The translations under genes and the position numbers were made by a program. A stretch of DNA of 64,000 bases. Source: Pagrus major (lineage: Eukaryota; Chordata; Actinopteri; Spariformes; Sparidae). The stretch covers positions 28,619,008 to 28,683,007 of the forward strand of contig NC_133221.1 in assembly GCF_040436345.1 (NCBI RefSeq), given 5' to 3'. Of this stretch, positions 41,230 through 52,677 are shown piece by piece. The notes below the pieces were generated by a model, which was given only the letters and a program-made list of their open reading frames with translations, was not told the DNA's origin and made no database searches. How positions within the stretch are numbered: position 1 is the first letter of the stretch; the number at the start of each line of letters is the position of its first letter.

Positions 41230-44200
41230 AGGACAGACAGAGGGGAGAAGACTTATTATGTGAGAAACTGTACATTTTTAGGAGTGTGACCCAATCAAAG
41301 TGAATTCCTTAGATATCCTTACATATCAGAAAACAGCCTTACTCTGCCTTTTTGTGTAGAAGAAATTAAGACTATTCTTATCCTGATCTGGTTGGGATAG
41401 GTGTGAGCAAGATATGTAAAGGTTTTTGCCTGAAGAGAGCAGCGTCTGAGCCCAAAGTCTGAGCCCAAAGTCTGAGCCCAAGAAGTAGTAAAGGAAAATC
41501 TTATTCTGAGTCATCGCAAGTACGATATCATTACATTAAAAACTACCATCTTCTTAACCCCCTAATTAACCCTGTCATCCACTATGAATTCCTGAGCTAA
41601 ATGTTCAACATTACCCCAATGTTAGTTTTTTTTCATATCAATTATAATTCCACCATTTCAGGCTTAGAACTTAAACAATTATTTAATAGTTTATTTACGT
41701 GATTAATCATTTAAGTCCATTTACAAGGGAAAATTTTACTGGCAGGGTTGCCCAAAGTGGGGCCTGCAGGTCAAAGTTGGCCCACCATAAGGTTTGATTT
41801 GGGCCAACAGGTGTTTCTAAAAAGTACAACAAAAAAAGGGAAAAATAATAATTGCAATTACAATATTTAATGCAAATAAATGAGATTGCCTTTATGCGGT
41901 AAAAATGCTGTTTTAATTGCTAGAATCCCAGATTATTAATTATGATACTCTGATCTGAGAAGGGAGAGCACCATTTCGCATCTTAACAACAGGCTACAAT
42001 ACGTTACAAAGGGTGTTTGCTTTTAGCCTGTGGCCAACCATTAAGTTGGAGTTTTGTCCCTCCAAGGAAAAAAAGTCTGTTCAAATGATAACCACGTGTT
42101 GGGCATTTCAATTGATATTGAACATAATCATTGATGCAGCCCTACAACCTATAGACATGTGTAAATGCAGGTCTTTGCTTAAAGGGACACAATGTATTTT
42201 GGAGAAGAAACTCAAACTCAGAATTCTAATATTTATGATAATGAGGCAATAATACAAACTCAGAAATATTTATTTTTTCCATAACTGACTAAACAAGCTG
42301 TTCTCAGAGGAAAATAAGGTCCCAGAAAACTGTTTGAAGCTAGAAATGTGGCAGGGTCCGCCACATAGAAACAAAATAAAGGAACCACAGGTTTAGAGCC
42401 ACTGGGCTATCACAGTGTATCCTCTGTATTCACTGTATTTGATGTATGAGTGGTTAATGACTGTGTATAGGTGTGAATTCCAACATGTGGGAGCATTTTT
42501 ATTGCACCAGCATACCAGACGTGCAGACAGGCGAGAATGGCCAGGAAAATACCACAAAGGAGAGCGAAGGGCACGGCAAACAGCAAGGAGAGGCAGCGGT
42601 ACGTCCAGATACGAGTCCTCTCGAAGCCGACCACACTGTACAGCCACACTTGGTCTATGCTGCGAGGTGCTACAGGCTCTGCCAGCACATCACTAACCTC
42701 CACCTACAGACAAAGAACAAAAGTGGCACAAGTCAAGGCAACTAAGCCTTTTTATAGAGCATATTAAATAAACGAGCACTGACTGGAGTGCCTCACAGCC
42801 TCAGGTGAGACAAGGATTACTGAGTAACTCCCACAAAATGACAGTTACAATATAAACGTGATATAAAAGCATCATAAGTCATCAGGAATGGCCAAATTCC
42901 AGATCAGAATAAAAACACACATTTCTGGCATATGTACAGACATTTATAGACAGAGGCCCACAGAAATGGGCTACGCAACTAGAAAAACCTGTGGGACTGA
43001 CGATAAAGAAATCTGTTTTACTCACATTCATCTGGTTCAAGACATGCTAGAGGCAACTTAGAAATGACTGAAGATCACGTGCTTTGCTTGGCTTTTAGGG
43101 AAAAATACAGCTGCATGTCATGAGCATGCCAGTGACAAGAGACATTATATTTTCTAAAAAGACACCCCACTGGAGGCATAACTAAATAAAATAGGGCCTG
43201 GAATGGAACCTTGGGGTACCTCACACGAGATAACAAATGATTATATTGTATGTTTCTATACTGAATGTAATTATGTATAAATGTATGTTGCAGAAAAGAA
43301 TTACGCAACTTTAAGGTGTCACCCTGAATGCCCACTACATATTTAAGACACAGCAGGGGTGACCAACAGAATTAAAACCACACCATTTCCACAGTCTTAA
43401 CAGAGTTAGCAGTGGTGAAAGAAGTGCTCCAAACCATTACTGAGGTTAAAGTATCAAAACATTAAAGGTCCTATATTATGCTTGTTTTCACGCTCATACA
43501 TTTGTTGTAGGTGTCTGCCATTGTTTTTGCAACCATGGTCGTGCGAGGGACATGGCTAAGGTTTGAAGGCACAGCTTCTGAATACAGGCTGTGTACATTT
43601 CTCTGTGGTTTGAGGGTTTTGTTACTTTCACAGAATTTATATAGCACCTACATTTTATAGTAAAAAAAAAAAAGACAGGAAATCTCACTTTCTACTATAT
43701 AGGACCTTTAATGTAAAATACTCCATTAATGGCTAAACTCCTGCATTCAAAAGTCCTTGCCGAATGTTGCTACTTGAAGAAAAAATACATAAATATAAGC
43801 AGCAAAATGTTCTTAAAGGTCCAGTGCGTAAGATTTAGTGGCATCTAGTGTTGAAGAATACCCCTTGGCTAGCCCATTCTGATCAAAAAGACGACCATAG
43901 GTGGACAGAGTGTGCAAGCGCACCCACTTATTTTGTTTCGCTCAGAAGGCCACTGTATGAGGAAGTGTTGCCTTGCCTCACCCTGCCCTTACAAGCATGC
44001 TCCCTCTCTACATATAAAGGCTCATTCTAATTTAACAACAACACCACAATTCTTGTTTCAGGTGATTATACACTAATGAAAGCACAATTATGGTTATTAT
44101 ATTCTATTTTAGCCAATAGATCCTCCTAAATCCTACACACTGGACCTTAACGTGTCATAAGTAAAAGCACTCTGCTCTTGTGACTGATTAATTATCATAT

Positions 44201-44611
44201 ATTACATAATTAGATTGTTAATATTAATGCTTCAGTGTGTTAGCTGCATTTCAGATTCATGAAGCTGTTATAAAGTCAAAGTTGTGTGAAGAAAACTTTA
44301 TCCAAAATCTCACATAAAATGAGCAAAGGAAAATGAAAGAGAACCTTTAGGTGCTGGTTGATACCATAAGGGTCCCTGTTAACAGGACAGGTGGGTGGGG
44401 GCGTGGGTGTGGGTGTGGGTGTGGGTGTGGGTGTGGGCGTAGCAGGGGCAGGAGGAGGTGTCGGAGGTTTGGGCGCTGGAGTCGGGGCTTTGGAGGCAAA
44501 CTCTGGAGGAGGTGGAGGAGTGTTTATCTGCTCTTCTCCTCCAACGTCCTCATCACTGTCGTCATCGATCTTACACTCCACCAGGCAGTCATCGCTCACC
44601 ATCATCATCAT
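40940..44611 (-). CDS. Divergent caveolin with Pro/Thr-rich N-terminus
   Basis: Caveolins are hairpin membrane proteins that form caveolae with cavins. Coding exons are 44611-44345, 42703-42516 and 41123-40940, phases 0 and 2, giving 212 aa. Residues 7-30 are acidic. Residues 31-74 are almost only Pro, Thr and Ala, with seven tandem Thr-Pro pairs at 58-71. NRDPYGINQHLK (78-89) matches the RDP motif before the signature of other caveolins. The signature itself is altered: VSDVLAEP instead of FEDVIAEP. The scaffolding-like segment (100-120) is followed by the hydrophobic hairpin FAVPFALLCGIFLAILACLH (131-150), then W-F-V-V-P-C-I as in CAV1/CAV3. The C-terminal FIAPFCMSLALCCSQIAISL looks more like CAV2 (IAPLC...). 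I cannot assign it to cav1, cav2, cav3 or a fish-specific caveolin. The start is the first of four Met codons just inside a good splice acceptor (exon edge 44616), so a 5' exon exists upstream. A candidate AATAAA signal lies at 40719-40714. Confidence 0.85.
41186..41228. repeat. (GT)n microsatellite before the last caveolin exon
   Basis: GT on the plus strand (CA in the transcript), ending about 60 nt before the acceptor of exon 40940-41123. Confidence 0.96.
41444..41482. repeat. Three tandem 13-bp units
   Basis: gtctgagcccaaa is repeated three times, the last copy with one change, in caveolin intron 2. Confidence 0.9.
42183..42390. mobile_element. Truncated copy of TTAA MITE family 4
   Basis: Begins after TTAA (42179-42182) with AGGGACACAATGTATTTTGG and shares with the copy at 53263 the segments caaactcagaatt, aataatacaaactcaga and gtggcagggtccgccacat. 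The right-hand tip is not recognisable. Confidence 0.65.
43466..43707. mobile_element. TTAA-flanked MITE, family 2
   Basis: 242 bp in caveolin intron 1, flanked by TTAA (43462-43465 and 43708-43711). The inverted tips are AGGTCCTATATTATG and TATATAGGACCT. No ORF of note. Confidence 0.8.
43817..44146. mobile_element. TTAA-flanked MITE, family 3
   Basis: About 330 bp in caveolin intron 1, about 110 bp from the family 2 copy. TTAA lies at 43813-43816 and 44147-44150. Inverted tips pair over about 22 bp: AGGTCCAGTGCGTAAGATTT against aaatcctacacactggacc. Confidence 0.8.
44398..44440. repeat. (GTGGGT)n coding hexanucleotide repeat
   Basis: Hexamer tandem inside caveolin exon 1. On the coding strand it is (ACCCAC)n, read as alternating Thr-Pro at residues 58-71. 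The unit length is a multiple of three, so copy changes keep frame. Confidence 0.95.
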
Positions 44612-44709
44612 CCTCACTGAGGGACACAAAGATGGACACAAAGTCAACATATGAAGACTGAGGAGATCTTGTCTGACATTAACATGCACACATTTATACT
44701 GTAAACCAG

Positions 44710-44710
<1 letters not shown>

Positions 44711-44757
<47 letters not shown>
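44711..44757. repeat. (CA)n microsatellite upstream of the caveolin start exon
   Basis: Pure CA on the plus strand, GT in the transcript sense, about 95 bp 5' of the acceptor at 44618-44617. Confidence 0.96.
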
Positions 44758-44760
<3 letters not shown>

Positions 44761-45146
44761 GTGCAGGAGATTACAGGCATGTTGAGTGTAACAGCGAGCT
44801 GAGCACTGGCACTACCACCTGTTCTTTAGCCCCCAAAAAGGGAGCCATACCAAAATCTGTAAATAGCAGCTGGTAATTATAAAGTGACATTTTTAAAATG
44901 AAATACAGACAGTGCAATCATTCTGTACATGTATCAGAAGTAAAATTACTTCATTTTTATGATTAAAAGTCATCGATTTAAATACTTTTAATCAACTTGC
45001 ATGTATCAGATTTGATATACAGTATACATGGAACAGGTGCTGCATGGCGAAAAACTGGCGTGAGTCATATCCTCAGTGAGAAATCTTCGTGGCAGATCCA
45101 CGACAGGGACAGCATGAGTAGAAATGATGAATCATGTCTAACTTAC

Positions 45147-45190
45147 CTTTATCTTAATGGCCCCTTGCAGAGAGACGGCGCAGGGCAGCC
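45147..45190 (-). other. Candidate non-coding first exon of the caveolin gene
   Basis: A 44-nt segment on the minus strand is bounded by CTCTCTGCAG on its 5' side and a strong donor (AAAG|GTAAGT) on its 3' side. It contains no ATG. The caveolin start-codon exon begins right after a splice acceptor at 44618-44617 and needs an upstream exon; this is the best candidate I see. No expression evidence can be read from the sequence, and chance splice-like sites are common. Confidence 0.3.
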
Positions 45191-45354
45191 CTGCAGAGAG
45201 TGCTAATCTAAAATGTCAATGAGATCAGTTCAACCTCTTAATCATAATGTCCCTCAGAGCTGATCTGGCACATGGGAACTCACACAGAGTCCTAAAGTGT
45301 TTGACACTGACTTAGAGCAGCAGAAGTGCTAATGTGGGACAGTGCCTCTTATTC

Positions 45355-45385
<31 letters not shown>

Positions 45386-47522
45386 AGGGGTTATTTTAGG
45401 AGGAGGAGTGGATGGGTCTAAAAGATCCTGTTACAGCACTTGGGTGCCGTCGTGACACAGAAACTGAAACAATGAAAGGCACAAACATACAAAGCAATAC
45501 ATCAATAATAATAATACAAATAATAATAATAAAGGGACAAATCCACCAGCTCTACTGCAGCAGGCCACAAAACAGATTGGAAGGCACGTGCTCTGATAAT
45601 TGAATCCAGTTACATATTACATTCATCACTGATTTTGGGAAATGGGAAGCTTTGGGGGGGTAAGTCCCATATTGAAGCAATTTAAATACACTGACAACCC
45701 CTTAGTCATTCATCACTTATTCATCTTTATTGTATTCATATTTTTTTAACCACATATACAATTGGACACAGTAAATTTAGTGACATCATCAAACAGTGAT
45801 CCAGAATAACAGGGTGTTTTCATCATAGAAGCAAAATCAATTTCAAAAAAGGATTCTTCTTCTGTTTCCAATACTGAAACACAACAGATGGGAGATGCCA
45901 TATGTAAAAAACATTTCAAATGCTTCTGAAGTCATAGTAATTGTACACCACACTGAAAAAATTCTGAAACACACATCTGAATGTGACCTGTGGATGGTGC
46001 TAGATTACAGTCAGGGGGGGCCAAAATGCGTGGATGAATAAGACAAGAGTTTTCGACCGTGGCTCCGAAATGTCGCCTTTGCATTCACAGTTTAAACCAG
46101 AGGAAGTCACTAAATCCTCTCTAACATGGGGGCCATTTTGGCTCTTGAGGCTAGGGCACAGTTTCCAGTTGAAGAGTGAGTCAACCAAAGCCCTGAGTGA
46201 GAAACTCTTACTTATTCCTTCGAAGCCGAACCTGAGTTAGCCCGTCTCTAACTCTGCAAAAGCCCTGAGTTTCGGCCTGTGTATCAGGCCATGTATCACA
46301 TATGAAGGGGAATGTGTTTTCCATCTTTGTCTGTGTGTGTGTGTGTATGCCTGTGTGTATGCCTGTGTGTGTGCTAACGCTGCATGCTGCTATAAAGTAC
46401 TGACCTTTACAGTTTTCCAAAATAACATCTGTGGAGCCCCAAAATGTTCAACATTTAATGAATATAATTGATTATGAAATAAATATTCACATGAATAAAT
46501 TGTGTTCAACATATACATATATAAATGAAACAATCATTTGTGAAATAATTGAAGAAATTGGCATATTAATACTTGAACTATTTATTTTATGGGGTGCCCA
46601 GCGGCAGTATTGAGGCTGACTCCTTACACAGCAGCCTGGGTTGAGTTTGCTGCAGGTCATCCCCTCTCTCCTCCTGCCTCCACCGTCTCTCTCCAGCTGT
46701 CACTATCTACATAAAGCAGAAATGCTGAAAAGAAGTATGAAAAAAATAAATGAAATAGAAACTTTGTAATATTCCTTTTCATGAAAGTGGTATAGTCACT
46801 GCCCTCTCACCTATAACATACCCCCTGCCTCCTAAACTAGCAAGCTCAACAACTGCTACCACATTTAGCCAGTTAGCTCCTGTTAGCAAGAGCAATAACA
46901 ATGCCAAATTCAGTCATTATCGACGAGCCTAACTAGCTGCTACTGTAATTAAACAGAGTAGGCCTTAATAGAAACATTAACTAACATCTCCTGTAGTCAC
47001 CTGAGCTTGGTTTATAACTCAGCATCCAAGAGAAGAGACAATGTTAATGGCAGCAGCTAATGTTAGCCAGTGAATTTAGAAAAATTCTGCCACATTTTGA
47101 TTCGAAAGATGTTTCCGAGAGAAAGACTTTCTGTCTTTTTGTTATTCTTTCTGCAGAACAAAAAAATTGGACAGACTTTTCTCTGTTGTCACTCAAGTCA
47201 ACAGGAGGCTTACACTGCTGAATAATAATTCAAGCTAACACGCTAACCTAGCTAGTTGGTCAGTTACTTTAGGTAGGTAGCTGGAGCAGCCTGGTTGAGC
47301 CAAGGTTTGAAAGCTACATAAGTTCTGTTACAGTGCCCGTGTTTATTCACAGCAGCCTCTAGTTTGTGCCAGCTGTTGACATTGTTGTTGCTCTAGCTAA
47401 CAGGAGCAAACTGGCTCCTCTGGTTGTTAGGCAGGGACTTATGTGATTGGCTGAAAGGTGGGAGGATGGTGACATCACCATTGCCATGATTAGTGACAAT
47501 ATGAAGTAAAACTTTACATTAA

Positions 47523-47802
47523 AGCAACATCATGTATCTTTTTTTACCTTAAAAGCTTCAAAATAATTTTGATGGTACAGTGTGTTGTAACAGGGTGAAT
47601 GTTGTCTCTGTCTGTAACACTTGTCTGCACTGTGTAACTTCAACATACACGTTTTCAACACATAACATTGTTATGATGTAATGAGTTTGTAGTTAGCACC
47701 TACATTACATCTGACAAACTGTTACACACCTGGGATTAGTATTTAGGACAGTGGTGTGGTACTCAGAAACTGTGGAGGTGCCCATTTCTACATAATGTTG
47801 CT
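47523..47802. mobile_element. TTAA-flanked MITE, family 1 copy C
   Basis: 280 bp in the caveolin-arhgap4 spacer, flanked by TTAA at 47519-47522 and 47803-47806. Tips are AGCAACATCA and AATGTTGCT. It is shorter than copies A and B through internal deletions. Confidence 0.85.
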
Positions 47803-48549
47803 TTAAAAAAGTCTCCCAGGAAAAAAATGTCTTTATGAAATAAAATCTTTTGAAAAACAGCTAAAAATATTGTTATGAAAATGAATGATAAAATAACAAT
47901 TTAAAAATACTGAGTTGAGTTAGAATCATTTCTTCAGTTATTTCACAAAATGTTTGATTATATGTATTTTCACAGTTTATCTATGATTATTAAATAATTT
48001 AATTATTTAATATTGGTCACTTTGGGGTTCCATAAACACCCTCCTTGATCACATTATTATTTTTTTAAACATAATACGCAGAGTTCAAACCCATCAGGTT
48101 GTTTTCAAGTGAAATAAATGTGAAGAGTAAAAGATGTGAAGGCACTCAGGCCCCAGATCAGTTTTCTTTTTTCAACTAAAGCAAACATTATAAGGGTGAG
48201 CCACAAGGGGGCAGCTTTAGTCTTTTGTTGTATCATGGCAACCACTTTAAAAAGTCAGTCTGGTGATATCACTGGCAATGTCACATCCCTGATTCTTCAA
48301 AAATTGCAAAAGCCTGGAGAACAAAAACAGACCAGAACATAAAAAGACCAAAAACCAGCTTGAAAACAGACACACTGGACGTACAGTAACACGGCACCGA
48401 GACTAGTGGCACTATGAGATGGCATAGACGCAAATATTATACATGTGTTGAAAAATAAATCAAGATCTTCACCAAATGTATCATCTGCATCAGCATAATC
48501 ATCATCGTCAAATAATAAATCAATAATTCCAGTCATCCTCTCCTCTCTC

Positions 48550-51500
48550 TTAGTCCACCGGTCTGAAAAGGGCCCGCCCTCTGATGCCAAATCCTGCTTT
48601 TTTGGCAGCAGGGGCAGCTTGAGGAAGAGCAGAAGAGGAGGAGGAAGAGGGAGCAGAAGCGGCGGGGGCGGCGAGGGTGGACTGCTGCACGGGAGGCTGG
48701 CGAGACAGGAGCTCCTTGAACACCGAGTTCATCTGACGGCTGATCATATCCTGAAGGGAGAAAGGAGAAGGAAAGAGACGTGGAAGGTCATGAAACTGAT
48801 GACGCCTTCCAGTGGACAAAGGACCTTTTGTCTCGTCCCAGTGTGAACTGCTCAAATGCACAAGTTCATCCAGAAGGTGATCGATAAGATTGATGTCAGG
48901 TGTCTGTGGCCACATTAACGTTTTTTGGATGATTGTTGCACTCTGTGAGGCTTTATCATATAACATAATTATTCCTGCATCGCTAAAGTCTGACACTACA
49001 CGCTTCCTCGCTTACAAAGTGCAAAACACATCATCACATAATGTGTTGATCATCTGACATACACACACAGACTTCATAGACATAGACTATAGACTTCGAA
49101 TACATTCACACGGTGGCCGTTTTTCTCTGACATCACGCTCAGGGTGGGAAACTCAAATGTGGAACTGCGATGTTCCTGGTTGCAAGTCATATAAACGTAT
49201 GAAATCTGACAAGTTATCATTGTCAATTGTTGTCAACTGAAAAGGCAGTGGATACAGAAAGTCTGGAGGGACATTGTGACATAGTTCAAAGTAAAACAAC
49301 ATATCTGATAACAAGTTAACTTCCAACCCCATGTAAGCAAATGTACTTGCGCCCATGTGTGCCCCTGGGTGTGTTGGTCTTAAAGTCAGGTGTGGTCAGG
49401 CGCACTGATGGCGCATTGCTATCTTGAGGCAACAGAAAGCGACTGTGCCGCAAACCAGCAAAAAGCTGGTCTGAAGTCTGTTTGCTGCTATTTAAAGAGC
49501 TCATTATTCAGACAGTGTGATGGGCCTACACAGTTCACAACACGCGTACACTCGGATTTTATGATAAGAGAGGCTGCTTTCAGTTATTTTAAATGTTTCC
49601 ATGCACGCAGTAATATTACTGCAGCAAATATCGTGGCACATTTAATCAGCAAAACTAAAAGCTGAAGAAATAAATGTTTTTCGACAGGATCTGAAGGTTT
49701 TATCAAGACAGCTGCTTCACTCCAAACTAGAGTAGAAGAACACAGAACATTCATTAACGTGAAACACTAACCGATCCTGTCGGCGAGTCAGGAGTTTTAA
49801 ATAATCAAAGAAGTTTATCTGCTGTTCCTCGTGCACAAATGTGCATGTGAATGTAGAGACACACATATCCTCTCTGCTGCTGCAGCTAATGTCATTAATG
49901 TCGCATTTCACCCCTCTCAAACCAGCCATTACTGATCAAGATGATACTTTTTATGACTTACGGTCTGTTTTTTGTCTGTTACAAAGCTAGCTGAGCATGC
50001 ACAAATCACTGAAAAACGAAAGGAAATGAAGTACAAAAGTCTGATTAGATCGATTTCCTTTGAGGTTACTGTATCATTACTGTCTTATCTTTAGCCCTTG
50101 ACACTGAAACACTGCAGGATGTAGCTTCAGCAGTGTCAGCACATTAACAAGAACAATCTGTTCATTTCTGGGACTGTTAGCTCACTATTTAACAAGCAGG
50201 TTAATTGAGCAAGGTTAACTCAAACTGCTGGCTGTGTGCAAATGAGATGTGCCACAACAGCAATCCTGTGTTAGCTAATCAGACACCAAAGATAGTTTGT
50301 AAGCTGATATTATCTAAAGACCAAATCTGAAGACTGTTCCAAGAAGCAGGTGGTAGTTTTTCAGTCTACTGATTTCCGACTAAGTAGGCCATCAGAATTA
50401 ACAGACATTCAAGAGCCTCACAGGTGCCGTATGTCAGTCTGAGTCCTTTGTGTTTTTTATTTTGTGCAGCAGGATGAACTCCTAACCTTGTCGACTGTTC
50501 TCTCGGCCTGACCAAATGGAGGTCTGTCTGGAGGTCTGAAGCCGCCCTGTCTCACAGTGTCCAAAGTGTGTCTTCGCTCTTGAGACCTAAAAGACAAAAA
50601 TAACAGAGGTGAGACAAAACATGACTGTCGTATGGATAACTACACTGATCAGCCACAACATCCAAAGGACCAACAGGTGAAGTGAATAACATTGATCATC
50701 TTGTTACATAGACATTTTTTTCCGGCATGTCCCATGTGCAGCACTGGAGGCCAGGTCAACACCTTGAGCTCTGTGTCACGTTCCTCTGAGTGCTCCTGGG
50801 CTGGTTTTGTTGTGTGGCGAGGTGGACTGTCCTGCAGGCTAGGGCCAATGCTATTGGGTAGTACCATTGCCATCAGGTGGTAAACATGGTCTGCAACAGT
50901 GTTTGGATGGGTGCTGTGTGCTAAGTGGCATTCGCATGAATGCCAGGACCCAAGGTTTCCCTGCATAACATTGAGTTGTAACAAGATGATCAATGTTTTT
51001 CACTTTGCCCGTCAGTGGTTTTAATGTTGAGGCTGATAGATGTTGATAGATTCTCATTTTTAAATGCCAAATCGGATCTGAGCGTTGGCAAGAAAAGCTT
51101 CTCTCCATCTTCTCACACAAGACTTCATATCACTTTGGGACAGTTCATATCATATTGGATCATGGCAACTGTCCAGATTTCCGTTGAAAGTTTGTGTGAA
51201 GTTTTAATGTGGACACTACGCTGATGAAAATTCTGTTTAATTCTGCTTTTATTAAGTATTCTTTTGTTAATTTGCTGGTTTGCCGGTCTTAGGCTTAAAA
51301 GCAAATCACACTGGTCAAAATCGCCAAGCTGTGCCGTTAGACTGGATGTTATCCTAAACGACCTTCAGCACCTATATGAAAAGATGGTCATAGCATATCC
51401 TTTGTTCCATCTGCTATTGGCTCTTTAAAGAAACTATGACCTCCATGATCTATTGTAACAGTGTAGGTGATGCAGCTCTTGTGTTGTGTTTGTGTATGAT

Positions 51501-52616
51501 GTATGTACAGTATTGGTGTTTGACTACCGTCTGTTATACTCTACTCTAAAAAGCAAATGCAGACGAGGCTCTTGTTGTTGTCATTTTGCTCTTTCATGGC
51601 TAAATTTGCACTTTCCAAGACCACCACTTACACATGTATGATCATGCTGATGCTGTGAACAGGACTGTGCCTTTCATTAGCTGCTATGTATGGTATGTGA
51701 TTACCATTAACACACTTTCATTTTAAACCTGCAGTTGCTGATTCTGACCATTGCCTATTTACACCTCCAGCAGACAGAGCAACATTAGTATCGTGTTCAG
51801 TTGTATTTCTGTACATTCGAAGTCCAATATTGTCTCTCCATTAAGCTTTTGTTTGGTCTCGACAAACTCCTGAGGGAAATATTCGGCTCCTTAGCTGATA
51901 ATGTTTCGCTGTGTTTGTCTTACTTTGTCTGTGTGCAGTTTGGTGCTGGGTAGGTCGTGTACATTGGCTTTTTATTGCTTGTTCACACGAAACGACCCAG
52001 ATGAGAGTGCTGAGAGTGAACCAAATCAGTAAAGTTGAAGGCCGTAAAACCAAAACCATAAGCTGAAAGACACTAAACAGCTACATAGAGCTGAGCAGAA
52101 CTGCAGAGTGACTTAAATACATGTAGCCATATCATCCAAATATGAAAGTGTTGATTGCAGCAGCGTCACAGTATGATAATGTAAATGTTGTGCTGTTTCT
52201 CTGTTATTTGCCTTTATGCTGATGTTCCTCGACAGACAATAGTGCTGTATCTTCATGTGTTATACAGCACTTGCATATAGTATGCGTCATGTCCAAGGAG
52301 TGTTTCAGTCTTACACTGGCAGGTGTCGTGTGGCGGGGGAGGTTGGTGGCTTTCGATTGGGACTCCCTTCACTTCCTCTCTGTCTCCCAGGCAACGAAGC
52401 ACTGTCGCTGTTCACCCGCATCCTGTCAAGACGTGCATAGAAACTTTGTAACTCTGTGTTGTGTGTGCATTCATGTGCAGTAATGTGAAAATGAGTATTT
52501 CTATCCGTCTGTGTGTGTTTGGCTGTCAACATCTATTGCTACACGTGCTTGCTGGTTTGAATGCATTCATATATTGCGGTGTGCACTCAGGTGTGTGTGC
52601 GTGTGTGTACGTCTCG

Positions 52617-52677
<61 letters not shown>

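Larger units (their letters stand above)
44617..48549. other. Gene-poor spacer between caveolin and arhgap4
   Basis: About 3.9 kb without a supported coding exon. It holds the candidate caveolin first exon (45147-45190), a (CA)n tract at 44711-44757, GT-rich tracts at about 45356-45374 and 46329-46370, and the TTAA-flanked element at 47523-47802. The arhgap4 3' UTR lies next to 48549. A minus-strand frame at 48440-48520 reads as an acidic peptide but sits inside that UTR without gene support. Confidence 0.5.

Noticed and set aside
44351-44661. Plus-strand Gly/Val- and Arg/Gly-rich ORFs over caveolin exon 1
   Set aside because: Antisense reading of the coding hexanucleotide repeat; the minus-strand frame has caveolin motifs and matching splice phases.
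48440-48549. Acidic minus-strand frame (DDDDYADADDTFGEDLD) after the arhgap4 stop
   Set aside because: It lies directly in the arhgap4 3' UTR, has no start, splice or family support, and its composition comes from GAT/GAC-rich sequence.
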